A stretch of DNA of 35,783 nt from the NCBI GenBank assembly GCA_040182905.1, contig JARQWU010000088.1, forward strand, positions 1 to 35,783. Direction: 5' to 3'. The notes beneath the pieces are model-generated. The model did not search any database, was not told the DNA's origin, and saw only the letters and a list, made by a program, of their open reading frames with translations. Numbering within the stretch: position 1 is the first letter of the stretch; the number at the start of each line of letters is the position of its first letter. Of this stretch, positions 20,001 to 27,615 are shown piece after piece. Source of the DNA: Barthelona sp. PAP020. Lineage: Eukaryota; Metamonada: BaSk clade. The translations under genes and the position numbers were made by a program.

Positions 20001-23000
20001 CATCCTTGATGGTATCTAAATATTTAATTAATTTATTTGAAACCTTTTCATATCTTAAAGTTATTCTTGATTCACCTTCAACTATATCTTTTTGTTTCAA
20101 AGGTAATTTATCAAATTCTTCTTCATCTAAATAATCAAATTTCATGAATTGTCTGGCATTTTCCTTGAAACTGCTAAGATTATCTATTTCTTGATCAATA
20201 TCATCGATATATTTATATGCAATTGAAATAATATCATCAAATGAAAACATTAAATGAACTTTTTTAAACTTTTCACATAAAGCAAAACTCTCAAAAATTG
20301 CTTTCAAACGAATCAATTGATCATTCATTGAAAAATCAGTTGGATCAAACTTTTCTTTAGAAAATGATTCAGAACTCACTAAAACAGAATTAACATCAAA
20401 ATATTTGGAACGAATATCTTCAAAAATAATACCATTGGAGAATTTTTGTTGATTTAAACCAATAGACAATAATTTAACAAAAATTGAATATTCTAAATAA
20501 GATCTAGAAAACAATTCATAATCAGTACAATCAAAACCAAACAAATTTGCTAAAATCATTGAACTTTCAACTAATCCAAAAAGATTTGCATTCAATTGCC
20601 AAAGTTCATCAGTATCACGTTTCTTTTTTCCTCTTAAACGTTGTTCCTTTTCTAAAATACTTTCTAATGCAGATTCTATTTCATTCGATCCTTTCATAAT
20701 ACAAAGTTCAGAATTTTCAATGTCTGCTAACAAGATTTCATCTAAAATATCATCAATTGTAACAATAGGTAGATTCATATCTTCATATAACTTATCTAGA
20801 ATGGATATTTTCTCTTCACAATTGAAACCCATGCAAATAATATTGACAGAATCATCATTCACACGTTCTAGTTCTACTTGTGGGGTAGAATGAGCAACAG
20901 ATACAGTATTTATAAATGGTACTTGATCACCAACATCATCATAATTAGCTAATCCATCATAATCATAATTTCTACCTTTGTTGAAACTATCATAATTGAA
21001 ACCATCATTCAAATCAATATTATCCTCTTCTTCTTCTTCCATTTGATTATTATCATCAGAAATTGTTGGAGGTAATGTATAACCATTCTTCATCCAAGGC
21101 ATTTGCAATTCCATTGAATTTTCTGGTAATTGTCCAGCGAATTGAGGTTCTTGAACTTTTTTAGTGTCAATAGTTGGGCCTTCTATTTTAAAAGATACTT
21201 TGGTATCTTTCTTTGTTGATTTAGCAGTTCCAGGAGTTTTAGGTGTTTTTCTTCTGGTCTTCATCAAAGGTTTAATTGCTTCAAAGTGATCTTGTAATTC
21301 CAAACAAGCAATTTCCATATCTTCCAAATTGTTATTTTTAATCATCAAGGTTTTAGAAGAAACAAAGCCTCCCTTCTTATCAATATTCTTTTCCTTGGTT
21401 TCAACTTCTTCCAATTCTTTTTGCAACTGTTCAATAATATCCAAACTGGGTTTTTTCTTTTTTGAGTTCTTTTCTTCTTCCTTTTGAATTTTATCCAAAA
21501 TTATTTCCTTTTCTTTTTGGTATTGTTCAGCAATAATGTTACGATTTGAGTAAGGCATTACAGAATCAAAAACTAAGTCTTTATGCAACATTTCAGTAGT
21601 CTCATCAACTGTTTCGTCAATAATTACAAAATCTACTTTATCCACTTCAAATTCAACAGGTATTGTAATTAATCTGTCAGAACCTTCCATTGAAATAACT
21701 AAACTAGTAGTATAATTACCTGAAGCTGGAGGAATAAATTTCAAATATAATTGACATTCTTCTTCAGACTTCAATTGCCCATTCTTACTACTTAAAGACA
21801 CAGTTGATTCAATAGCCATAAAACCATATTTTCCAATTGATGGTTGAAACATTAATTTCTTAACATCAATTGACCAGTTGATAGGAACTGCCGTAGGATT
21901 AAACAATTCTAAAGGTATTTTATACAATTTTTCAGGTAATAAATTTTTTTGTTTGACCTCATTCTGTGACACCATTAAATTTTTCTCATGAATTTTAAAA
22001 CCCATTACAAGACCAAAAGAACTATCAAAATCATTAATTGAAATAGGTAATTCAAACATAAATGATTTAATAACAGTGTTAAAATCAGTTTCTTCCAAAT
22101 TGAAAATCTTATTAGGTGTTTCAGATGAATTATACGAGATTCGAATATCTGTATCTTTACCAGGTGGTAAATTATCAATTCGTAAAGGATTGATAGATAA
22201 ACCATAAAGATGGGTTTGCTTTGAATGTTTGGAAAAATCAATAGAAATATTGCTAACAGATTGATTAGTCAATTTAATAGTTTTTACAACTGTTTCTTTC
22301 AATGATAAATCTCCCATGTTGAGGAAATACCTGAAATACGTGATTTCACGTACATCTACTGAACCAGATTTGTTCCCAATAGCCAAATCAAAATTGTCTT
22401 TGCAAGTTTTCTGTAATTCAGAAATACTGACAAAATCAAAGGCTAATTCATCACAATTGAACCCAATATTATTCCCATATTTTTTAATCTCATTTCTCAT
22501 CCTTAATCTTGGTAAAGGTAATTCAATATAAGGTAAAATGGCTGTACCAGTGATTTTAACTTTAATTGGGTTTAAGTAGTCCAACATAAGATCATAATCA
22601 ACCATAAAATCATCTACCTTATAAGAAATCAGGTCAACTTCAATATCTACTGATTCATTATGATTTAAAACACCTTTAGATGGTTTGATATCAATAAGAA
22701 TATTATTATTGAGAAAATTAGTCGAACTTCTCATAAAATTGAAAGAAAATTTGGATTTTCCAGTATTCATCAAATTTATTGTTTTCTTCTTATGCACACC
22801 AATAAATAAATTGCTAAAATCTAATAACTGATGAGATAACTTATAATTCATCGAAGATGCTTGAGCTTTTAAAAACAATTGATATAATGGTCCACCCTCT
22901 ACTTCCAAAAATAAGGTAGCAGATGAATAAGATTCAGCTGGGGCGCGATATGTCACTTTGATATCCAAAGATTCAAATGGTGCCAAAGTGAATTTGTATG

Positions 23001-25362
23001 GTGTAAAAGTAAATGCATCATTTGCTGAGACAAAACGTAATTCTTTAGATAAATCAAGATCAGGCTCATCTTCAAAATAAACTGTACAATTTGCCAGTCT
23101 ATTCGAACTATTTGTCACAGAAATGAAATCACTAGTGTATGTACCATTTAAAACAACACCAAAATTATAACCAGTACGATTGAACACAAGATTAGGGAAT
23201 AATAATTCTGTTTTGATAGGAATAGAATGAATTTGATTATGATTAGCAAACCTCATTTCAATTGCTGATTCAATAATATCATTGAAACGTGATTTTATCA
23301 AACCTAAATAGAAACATACTTTTAAATAGGTTGAAACCCCAGGTTCTAAAACTAATTTCAACTCAATGTCATGATCTAGCAAGGTATGATCATCATCATA
23401 CCTTTTTTTGATTATATAATTGTTACCTAATTCATCACATTCAATGTCATCAATCAAATCAATGGAAAATGGACGTTTGACATTTAACGTAGTTTCCAAA
23501 CAAATGCTACTTTGATTTTCAAAACAAATTATTTGATAAATAATATCATCTCCACTGTTTAACATTTCCTCATCAACCTTAAATTCTAAAAGATCAGTAT
23601 TACAACTAATCAAAGGTCTGATGATATTAGCTACAAATTCATATATATCACTTCTTCTGTTATTATTTTGAGCAGACCTAGCAGAAGATACGTTCATTTC
23701 AAACTCGCAAGACAATTCAGTTTCTTTCTTAGTATTAACACCAAACGAAAACTCACATGTCTCGCCAACCTTCAATAACACCCTTTTAGGTTCAATATTT
23801 ATAGGTAAACCAATTGAATGCAAATCATCTGGAATTTTATTACCATAATTATCTTGAATTAATTTTTTAATTGCAGGATCCCGAATTTTAGGCTTCCATT
23901 GAATCATTTGCTCAAAATACCCTTCATTTTTAAATTCGTATGTTAATGGATACGAAATATCGCTTGAATTTACAAGGATTTCCCCAAAATCAACAGTAAC
24001 TTTTCCATCTACAATATTTCTACCTAATTGAGTACAAGTAATGGTTGAACCCAACCCTTTCGCTTGTAAATTGATTTGTTCTGTTCGTCCATCACGATCT
24101 TCAATAAAAATCATCAACTCTTTCTTTATTGGACCATTGAAATTCAAGAAACAATTTATACATATCTCCTTTTTCGAATTTTTAGGTATAATTAAATGAG
24201 TTTCAGGCAATATAAAACTGGATTTATTCAATTCTTCCTTTGATTTCTTTTGTTTTTTATCTTTAAAATATAACATAACAGTAGCATCAATGGGAGATTT
24301 ATTTATGATTGGTAACCTTTTTTCATACCTTTCTAAAACTTTACAATCCCCAAAATCAATGGGTCTTAAAGGTATTTGTAAGTCAGGTCCAATGGAGTTG
24401 TAAGAGATAACCAATTCTTGTGTCAATGAATTTGGCTCTTGATTTTTACCTCCAATGATTTTTAATGGCAACAAGAAGTCATATTTACCTAAACGTTCTG
24501 CAACAACTCTAATTATAACCTTTCTTTCAGAATTGGCAAAAATAACATCAGATTCATACTCAATTTCAAAATGTACAAGATTTTTATATGAATCTGTCAA
24601 TTGATTCAAAGAAAACTGAACAGGCAAGGTTTCTGAAGTATTTCTCAAAGTAATAACACGTTCAGTTGGTAATCTCAAGTATATCTCCTCAAAATCAATA
24701 TTCAAAGTGCTCACCTCAATTGACGGAGTCACAACTTGATATTCCAGGGGAATAACCTTTACTGCTTCTTCCAAATCATTCACATACATTTTAATATTCT
24801 GTTTTACAAGTCCTACATTTTGTGGCAGTAAGGTGATAGTGATTTGAATCTCCTCATCAATAGGCAGAATACCTTCACAGGGTGAAATATTTATTTCACC
24901 CGAAGATACGGCTTTTGTTTGAAAATCATGAATAAACCGATAATCAATTGGAATTCCGCCGATATTTTTTAAAGTGAAGAAAAGATCATGAGAAAAATTA
25001 CATGATAAGGTCTCTAAATTGAAAGAAGAAGGTGTCAATTCAAATCTAGGACCACAAACATTTCCACCAACTGTTTGAATCAACATTTCATCAACACCTT
25101 TTATCGAACATGGTATTTCAAGTTTAAAAGGTCCAATCAATTGTGGCGTAATTGTAATTTCAACTTCTGTCTCAGAATGGCTCAATAATTGACCACTACT
25201 CGGTTCAACAGCAACTAAATAATCGGAATATGTTGAAAAATTACCAAAATTATAAGATGTATCAGATGATCCTTTGTTAATTAACATCGTTGTAAATTTG
25301 AAAGGAACATTCAAATACACCTCTCGAAAGTGTACATTTGAATCCCCAAATGTGTAAAACAT
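11038..25362 (-). CDS. HYDIN: HYDIN-like axonemal central-pair protein
   Basis: A single intronless frame encodes 4774 aa, near the roughly 5100 aa of human HYDIN. It is a long array of MSP/ASH-type Ig-like modules, recognisable by repeats such as LDFGRVLVERSVIKTITISN and INFGKIF-like strands with I.F.P.......F. Between the two arrays lies a Lys/Glu-rich coiled-coil stretch (about 1280-1340). After it comes the adenylate-kinase-like region of HYDIN (about 1495-1700), with VTIDDILDEILLADIEN and NGIIFEDI matching its core. Charged linkers (EPEPEPIVEP near 1835) follow. HYDIN belongs to the C2 projection of the central microtubule pair and is needed for normal flagellar beating. The expected P-loop Gly-Lys-Ser/Thr is missing (MGFNCEEK at about 1511). 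The first module is complete from its start, so the ATG at 25362 is acceptable, though an upstream exon is not excluded. Confidence 0.92.
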   Translation of the reverse strand: MFYTFGDSNVHFREVYLNVPFKFTTMLINKGSSDTSYNFGNFSTYSDYLVAVEPSSGQLLSHSETEVEITITPQLIGPFKLEIPCSIKGVDEMLIQTVGGNVCGPRFELTPSSFNLETLSCNFSHDLFFTLKNIGGIPIDYRFIHDFQTKAVSSGEINISPCEGILPIDEEIQITITLLPQNVGLVKQNIKMYVNDLEEAVKVIPLEYQVVTPSIEVSTLNIDFEEIYLRLPTERVITLRNTSETLPVQFSLNQLTDSYKNLVHFEIEYESDVIFANSERKVIIRVVAERLGKYDFLLPLKIIGGKNQEPNSLTQELVISYNSIGPDLQIPLRPIDFGDCKVLERYEKRLPIINKSPIDATVMLYFKDKKQKKSKEELNKSSFILPETHLIIPKNSKKEICINCFLNFNGPIKKELMIFIEDRDGRTEQINLQAKGLGSTITCTQLGRNIVDGKVTVDFGEILVNSSDISYPLTYEFKNEGYFEQMIQWKPKIRDPAIKKLIQDNYGNKIPDDLHSIGLPINIEPKRVLLKVGETCEFSFGVNTKKETELSCEFEMNVSSARSAQNNNRRSDIYEFVANIIRPLISCNTDLLEFKVDEEMLNSGDDIIYQIICFENQSSICLETTLNVKRPFSIDLIDDIECDELGNNYIIKKRYDDDHTLLDHDIELKLVLEPGVSTYLKVCFYLGLIKSRFNDIIESAIEMRFANHNQIHSIPIKTELLFPNLVFNRTGYNFGVVLNGTYTSDFISVTNSSNRLANCTVYFEDEPDLDLSKELRFVSANDAFTFTPYKFTLAPFESLDIKVTYRAPAESYSSATLFLEVEGGPLYQLFLKAQASSMNYKLSHQLLDFSNLFIGVHKKKTINLMNTGKSKFSFNFMRSSTNFLNNNILIDIKPSKGVLNHNESVDIEVDLISYKVDDFMVDYDLMLDYLNPIKVKITGTAILPYIELPLPRLRMRNEIKKYGNNIGFNCDELAFDFVSISELQKTCKDNFDLAIGNKSGSVDVREITYFRYFLNMGDLSLKETVVKTIKLTNQSVSNISIDFSKHSKQTHLYGLSINPLRIDNLPPGKDTDIRISYNSSETPNKIFNLEETDFNTVIKSFMFELPISINDFDSSFGLVMGFKIHEKNLMVSQNEVKQKNLLPEKLYKIPLELFNPTAVPINWSIDVKKLMFQPSIGKYGFMAIESTVSLSSKNGQLKSEEECQLYLKFIPPASGNYTTSLVISMEGSDRLITIPVEFEVDKVDFVIIDETVDETTEMLHKDLVFDSVMPYSNRNIIAEQYQKEKEIILDKIQKEEEKNSKKKKPSLDIIEQLQKELEEVETKEKNIDKKGGFVSSKTLMIKNNNLEDMEIACLELQDHFEAIKPLMKTRRKTPKTPGTAKSTKKDTKVSFKIEGPTIDTKKVQEPQFAGQLPENSMELQMPWMKNGYTLPPTISDDNNQMEEEEEDNIDLNDGFNYDSFNKGRNYDYDGLANYDDVGDQVPFINTVSVAHSTPQVELERVNDDSVNIICMGFNCEEKISILDKLYEDMNLPIVTIDDILDEILLADIENSELCIMKGSNEIESALESILEKEQRLRGKKKRDTDELWQLNANLFGLVESSMILANLFGFDCTDYELFSRSYLEYSIFVKLLSIGLNQQKFSNGIIFEDIRSKYFDVNSVLVSSESFSKEKFDPTDFSMNDQLIRLKAIFESFALCEKFKKVHLMFSFDDIISIAYKYIDDIDQEIDNLSSFKENARQFMKFDYLDEEEFDKLPLKQKDIVEGESRITLRYEKVSNKLIKYLDTIKDELIDFIEKEQIAIDLKNQPKEEVIVEPVNVKKGKKSARKSKNKNEPEPEPIVEPQQEVNPIDSYFLKGIPLMHSEPTNRSSLKLCEVLYQEAQLVSSYNGKVLNELIADHKKELLAHEAELELKRQMKLEEAERHKGKTDSDEMKEALEEYEDSDEVILDSNKENIEILKADIDDVTTGLNIVSEAGKDISSNATTIVYGLENEEMIFIDDLIDFLEKNRLKPPLTARETFREVQKRNEENIEENDLIISKTDKGLENPFNFVNTSVSLAFKIFSESNSEENQNSWLIKAGETLKLTIEFRSDDLNEFNLNLHFLPAYLLPLDAFTFDLVMNFRPSKYLALKNNVRFLETREYKLSLLHQVSLHAKCESPTVIFDNSVMFGKHDIMKKAINVFWTTELYQHFIQLQKIVGQQFNMNNINEFIHSEAVAQYMQEKDLTIDSLNNMADIEDDNEKSILGQVIRLKQSFIEVRFDKRQNYLYFDLVPVSGNAIIDPFTPVYSGYNGLQYFIQNSNIKGCHLITLRNPTEFHTNVNIRFSNDGLGYNSKGLAYQMSSVLDANLIPSVQPESKKGKRTTKTGNNNEISDAMNEGSFSLLEKNREHSKCASFYLSHQNIEIEPKTDFKLYVWFVPQYMGRIFENLIVFIKDTEVQHRIKLMGIGAYPKPSVSEKELDFGRVLVERSVIKTITISNDGNSPVNFELKPSNDSSELPCQTLSETAGILKRNEKKDIKIITSSEKAQQFDFELDCIFTLNQPYLSTFSADDENREKAFVCKVEKIHIFGEIYEVVLSVGAISDVIVSSTDPKSDDTDNTNTNLQFGMVRIADTKKKTLRLKNRGIYPLKFVVNQRNSEFTNCIKISNLESVLQPVSQAQTAGKKAKKTKNEDSGINEFDLEIEWSPVRKLKLNQSNEINITLYDEQSNEKVGSIPLFITCEAIYSLFSLNPKNTLNFGPLSFESTISRTFELHNQGQFAFNCTFLSKKMIIEGNDEIEQLDDKKKSKTGKSSKKGVNDDNLDSISIGPYTISPACIEVPANAFQMINVTFNPSRKYIDQDTIVEKESALWNSALYCRVDYSKIDTERIFALAENREITEDMYGYKFILRGQGCDGMIDTSINKLFEGNNIVNNTSIVESNVLPNLTAFIEDQMFNIGHVMLGTSSSFNLCVHNIAKIETQVLFVLRSHNEVTEVNTGKKSSRRPKSGHKEMSEDVIFQIEEDSLFLNSYETKYIPIKFSPKNLQTYTNILDIYVVSKGSEKNLVSSIDIVGEGILPVCSVQYDDVDLSTKAFSYLQQKRDLNAAKVKPKAKGKTNEVTEPTNVQNQLAFPIISHMKRSERCLYVENKGYVEARLNISFISDLDDETQGLSRLNGFSLGVGSSQLMKLSVGHNMKVNIEFDPNKAPLPEDDGSNILRSIVNAYLKIEIEKNPFNTLYIPLTALILLSPVELSKEELTFKDLSMNEMHEQTFDLINTSNDVQRFAINTSSIAEINQQLNCECIKVSPTMGHISAKASSQLSLSVNPTTPIDLSKVIIPIMVQTIKIDDEAVTLNGDWNNELTTTKWFTPQEFLELKNQTEKLEKTSKKGKKGKKDSSKGSGSIGFEIPDDVDLESDEPFEVVMKVNEPEFSSLKEPASIDLTLNANCDFCKYELDSNVSQRLESKGFVKFKRTYMYQSRIFNFSVKNISKTTLSYDWTCFATNLNNEYGIVPYTISPRAGHIGSDMQVDFEVRFSPLEVHDNAFTFVANISNLADGYSQLEIPFDAETLRPLCHFETEFISANDALAEGCSSLPDGKPWNLDILKNYNIIRLESRGINVIKTLAFNIINPTGRTYDYQWRCLDNVSGEVIIRTKNSIASQEFVLKTPQGRIEPGKLSRTVFEYRPSTLSMKLSVWEFIIPQQKISQKFLLIGSSMESQLYLSKNSVNFGSVLIEKTLVETVKIHNDESFPYSFSIENSILLDENRCEVIKIEPEHGTIPSNGEAELKIFFTPTSQKLSNFNSIISIPHKSGKLRLNIKGQGFLIDEKVFLTMPDKQPQLLSPNKVNTIDFGMLQLNQTMATPFKVRNNGIVPLNYKLMTNFENALKKVGNKIGKSSLDQLKLKYKTIIPTTNGGIIQPNEEINCSFTINTTKELTMVENDKIRCFITIGPSDDIRYALNFVGIIKKPKIHFSSKVLNFGKIFTVKPEVTPEIINLTLRNDDTNLIFIDIPSKLPGWIEHNLAPLTLSPAEEKTFDIRFVGTETGKFSYVIPFKINEGLSTVNVSVLAQCLEPELLIKAVGSETILETLNHRYNNVRVNQTTGNTFELLNQTLLPIKTQFQIGSTISSLLDKFKVNVEEIIIPPRSSKQINIDFTPDKRLATIDAWLIAEFCGMSKRIIQFSGRSIGYEAKIDMESITFAPVVLGNSVQRQLPIHNYGDLPFSFEVDLKSDVFDISPRKGYISPSEHFILTIDFNPKSVNNSMSTVINFNFDNPQLSAIPLLINGSCIAIEPDNVELVKMECKVREKTSANITLNTTSLGIRTEGKYHIPLVLQGDIDDFNVPSQVEIVHGKDFNVQIEFSPKSVSVSKASLFLPLPSGEAFSLNIEGTGMIPEPLPCEKVEFAAQSSISHRISLNNWLNQLQRFAILCKFEDLHNIDQDAVVVDDYVPVTDILDTIKSKIIRFSCPPMIDVPGNMTKSFILQLNSFKPGKFKIWFKFMNRSSNQFIELPLEVSVSEPEPIGPIKMETPLRKSIEHAIVLDNPLRTATIFKLTCDNNEEIEYPNELQLIQGRREFSFNIRYIPQKESPSQCKLTLFSEHLGSIIYLLDLVPLSPLPEPTVSFRCSLGSITSQMPKIKNPLSSGTAQLSVKIEGPGASSFSLDQTSYNISSKETQPFITPMIRFEPSSIGTFRATCIINSPQTSSFIVPLTGISQFPKPVGPILVKGTASIPFHNIFNHQCEYTLRMDNSMFSCKNTETFGAKANGNIQVTYKGGLPEAMGRLTVSVEDLEWVFFLKGKK

Positions 25363-25520
25363 TAAAAAACTTTAAAGAAAAAAAATTAAATTTCATTCTT
25401 CATTTAATTTACAAAAAAGTTGTGAACATATCAATTGAACGACTCAAACTTTAAATATTGACAAAAACAAATAAAAAAATACACATTTTATTAACAGAGT
25501 TTTGAACATCAGAATTTACA

Positions 25521-26912
25521 TCAATTTTCCCAATTGGTGTGGAAAGTTTCACCAGGTTTATCATCTCTTTCATAAGTGTGAGCACCAAAACAATCTCTTT
25601 GAGCTTGAATCAAATTTGCTGGTAATTTGTTGATTCTTTGAGTAGATATGAAAGAAATGGCATTATTCATACAAAGTAAAGGAATTCCATTGACTAACAT
25701 ATCACCAACAACCTCAGACAATGTAGTTTGAGCTTCAAAATCAATGTATTTTGCAATACTTTCATCAACTCTCCATTCATCACTTTTTAAAGCATTGGAG
25801 AAAAGATTCAATGTGAATTCTGATCTAATAATACACCCTTGCCTCCATATATCAGGAATGTCACCCATAGGAATGGCCCAATCTGTCTTTTTGGACATGT
25901 GCTCAATAATTTCAAACCCTTCAATATAAGCGGTAACAATTGCAGTTTCTAACGCTTTGTGAACTTTTTCAAGTTCAATCTTTTGATTGCCTTTTTGCAA
26001 TGCAATTGTTTCTCCGTAAGACTTTTCAAACTTTTGCATAGACAACATTCTTGCTGTAACAGCAGCAGTCAATGTGGGAAGAGGAATCAACTCTTCAAAA
26101 GCAGTTTGAACTGTCCACAAACCAGTACCTTTCATTTTAGCCAAAGATTTAATTTTTGGTAACAACAAACCTTCATCTAATTCATCCTCTTTTTGAAGAA
26201 TCTGTGAAGTAATTTCAAACAAATATCCAGAAGTGGCACCTTCTTTTGACCAAAGAGTAAAAATATCAACAAGGGAAGAATAATCCAAAATATTCTTCAA
26301 ATAGAGATACATTTCAGAAATAATTTGCATTATAGCATACTCAATTGCATTATGCACCATCTTAACAAAATGACCTGCTCCACCAGGTCCCAAATGAGCA
26401 ACACAACTTCCAACAGATGATTGGGCAGCAGCTTTTTGCAAAATAGGTCCAACGACTTTCCATGAATCTTCAGATCCACCAAACATCATTGAAGGACCTT
26501 CTAAAGCTCCTATCTCTCCTCCAGAAACGCCTAGACCAACAAAATGAACATCAGCATCAGCACACCTCTTAAATCTCCTTTCTGTGTCTTTAAAAAAAGA
26601 ATTTCCTCCATCAATAATAATATCTCCTTTCGACAAAGAATCTTGAGCAAATAAATTATCAATCATCATATCAACTGGTTTACCAGCATTAACCATCAAA
26701 AGAAATATTCTTCGTTTTCCTTCAAAAGAATCAAGCAATTCAATCATGCTATGAGTAGGAATAAAAATACCCTCATCATTATAATCAGCAATAAATTTGT
26801 CTACTTTTGCAACAGTTCTATTGAATATAGAAACTTTAAAACCCCTGGATGCTAAGTTTCTTGCAAGACTAGCACCCATAGTACCTAAACCAATAACAGC
26901 AATATCAGCCAT
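25521..26912 (-). CDS. 6-phosphogluconate dehydrogenase, decarboxylating
   Basis: This enzyme oxidises 6-phosphogluconate to ribulose 5-phosphate and CO2, making NADPH in the pentose phosphate pathway. The chosen start (ATG at 26912) gives MADIAVIGLGTMG, with the dinucleotide fingerprint GLGTMG at 8-13 and NRT at 31-33, the usual NADP+ selector. The substrate residues are all present: Ser130-Gly-Gly, catalytic Lys184, His187-Asn188, catalytic Glu191 and Tyr192, MKGTG, HTYER and FHTNW. It has 463 aa, slightly short because the chain stops two residues after HTNW, losing the usual tail of about 15-20. Two normally conserved motifs differ: SGGEIGA for SGGEEGA, and HNAIEYAI for HNGIEYGD. A 48-codon upstream extension lacks ATG. 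No targeting peptide, so probably cytosolic. It stands 158 bp from the HYDIN start with no functional link. Confidence 0.95.
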   Translation of the reverse strand: MADIAVIGLGTMGASLARNLASRGFKVSIFNRTVAKVDKFIADYNDEGIFIPTHSMIELLDSFEGKRRIFLLMVNAGKPVDMMIDNLFAQDSLSKGDIIIDGGNSFFKDTERRFKRCADADVHFVGLGVSGGEIGALEGPSMMFGGSEDSWKVVGPILQKAAAQSSVGSCVAHLGPGGAGHFVKMVHNAIEYAIMQIISEMYLYLKNILDYSSLVDIFTLWSKEGATSGYLFEITSQILQKEDELDEGLLLPKIKSLAKMKGTGLWTVQTAFEELIPLPTLTAAVTARMLSMQKFEKSYGETIALQKGNQKIELEKVHKALETAIVTAYIEGFEIIEHMSKKTDWAIPMGDIPDIWRQGCIIRSEFTLNLFSNALKSDEWRVDESIAKYIDFEAQTTLSEVVGDMLVNGIPLLCMNNAISFISTQRINKLPANLIQAQRDCFGAHTYERDDKPGETFHTNWEN

Positions 26913-27615
26913 TTGATAAAATATAAAATAAACAAAAGGGAAAAAGCTTCTGCAAGAAACCGAATTTTTTTTTGTTGGGTTAAAAAATTGTTGAAAGGTG
27001 GCAGATTCTTTTTTTTGAAAATAATTTTTGCATTTAATTTTGTTTAAAATCTGCAAGTAATTATTAACAAATTGAAAAGAAAAGAATCAAAAGTTAAAAA
27101 AAAGATTGACATCATTATTTGTAAAAGCTTTTTTCTTTGAGATTAATGGGAATTGGAATCTTTGAACAAACTAACTCAAAACAAATAATATTTGGATAGG
27201 CATTGGCAACTTGTGTTGTAAATGTGTTTCAAAAATTACATCAAAAGGGAATGATCATTAACAATATTTTTACCCCATTTCATGGAAAAATGACAAGGAA
27301 AAATTTTCAAATGGATTTTTTCAAGCAAATTTTTCAATTTTCATTCTGAAAATCTTTAAATAAAAATTAAATTGTTAATTTTAAATAAAAGTGTTAATCT
27401 GACTCAATGAGATTATTTTTTTTTCAAAACAAAATACCGAGCTTTATATCAATTTCCAAAAAAGAAAGAGAAATTTTTTTTTCATTGAGTAATAGTTGAC
27501 ATTCAATTCTAACTGTGATTTGTTGATAGAAAATATAACAATTTCTGCATTGTATTAATGTAATAAAGTTATCTATTTCATTCTTTTTTTCTTTTTTTCT
27601 TTTGACAAGTATTAA
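26913..27615. promoter_or_regulatory. Divergent promoter region
   Basis: This is a 703-bp, very AT-rich spacer between the starts of 6PGDH (-) and the TRAPPC12-like gene (+). It has several A/T homopolymer runs and a T-rich tract just before the + strand ATG. Small ORFs here show no protein-like composition, and I see no RNA gene. Confidence 0.4.

Noticed and set aside
26913-27056. A 48-residue N-terminal extension (targeting peptide) of 6PGDH
   Set aside because: The extension begins at TTG and has no ATG; the family N-terminus starts exactly at MADIAVIGLG.
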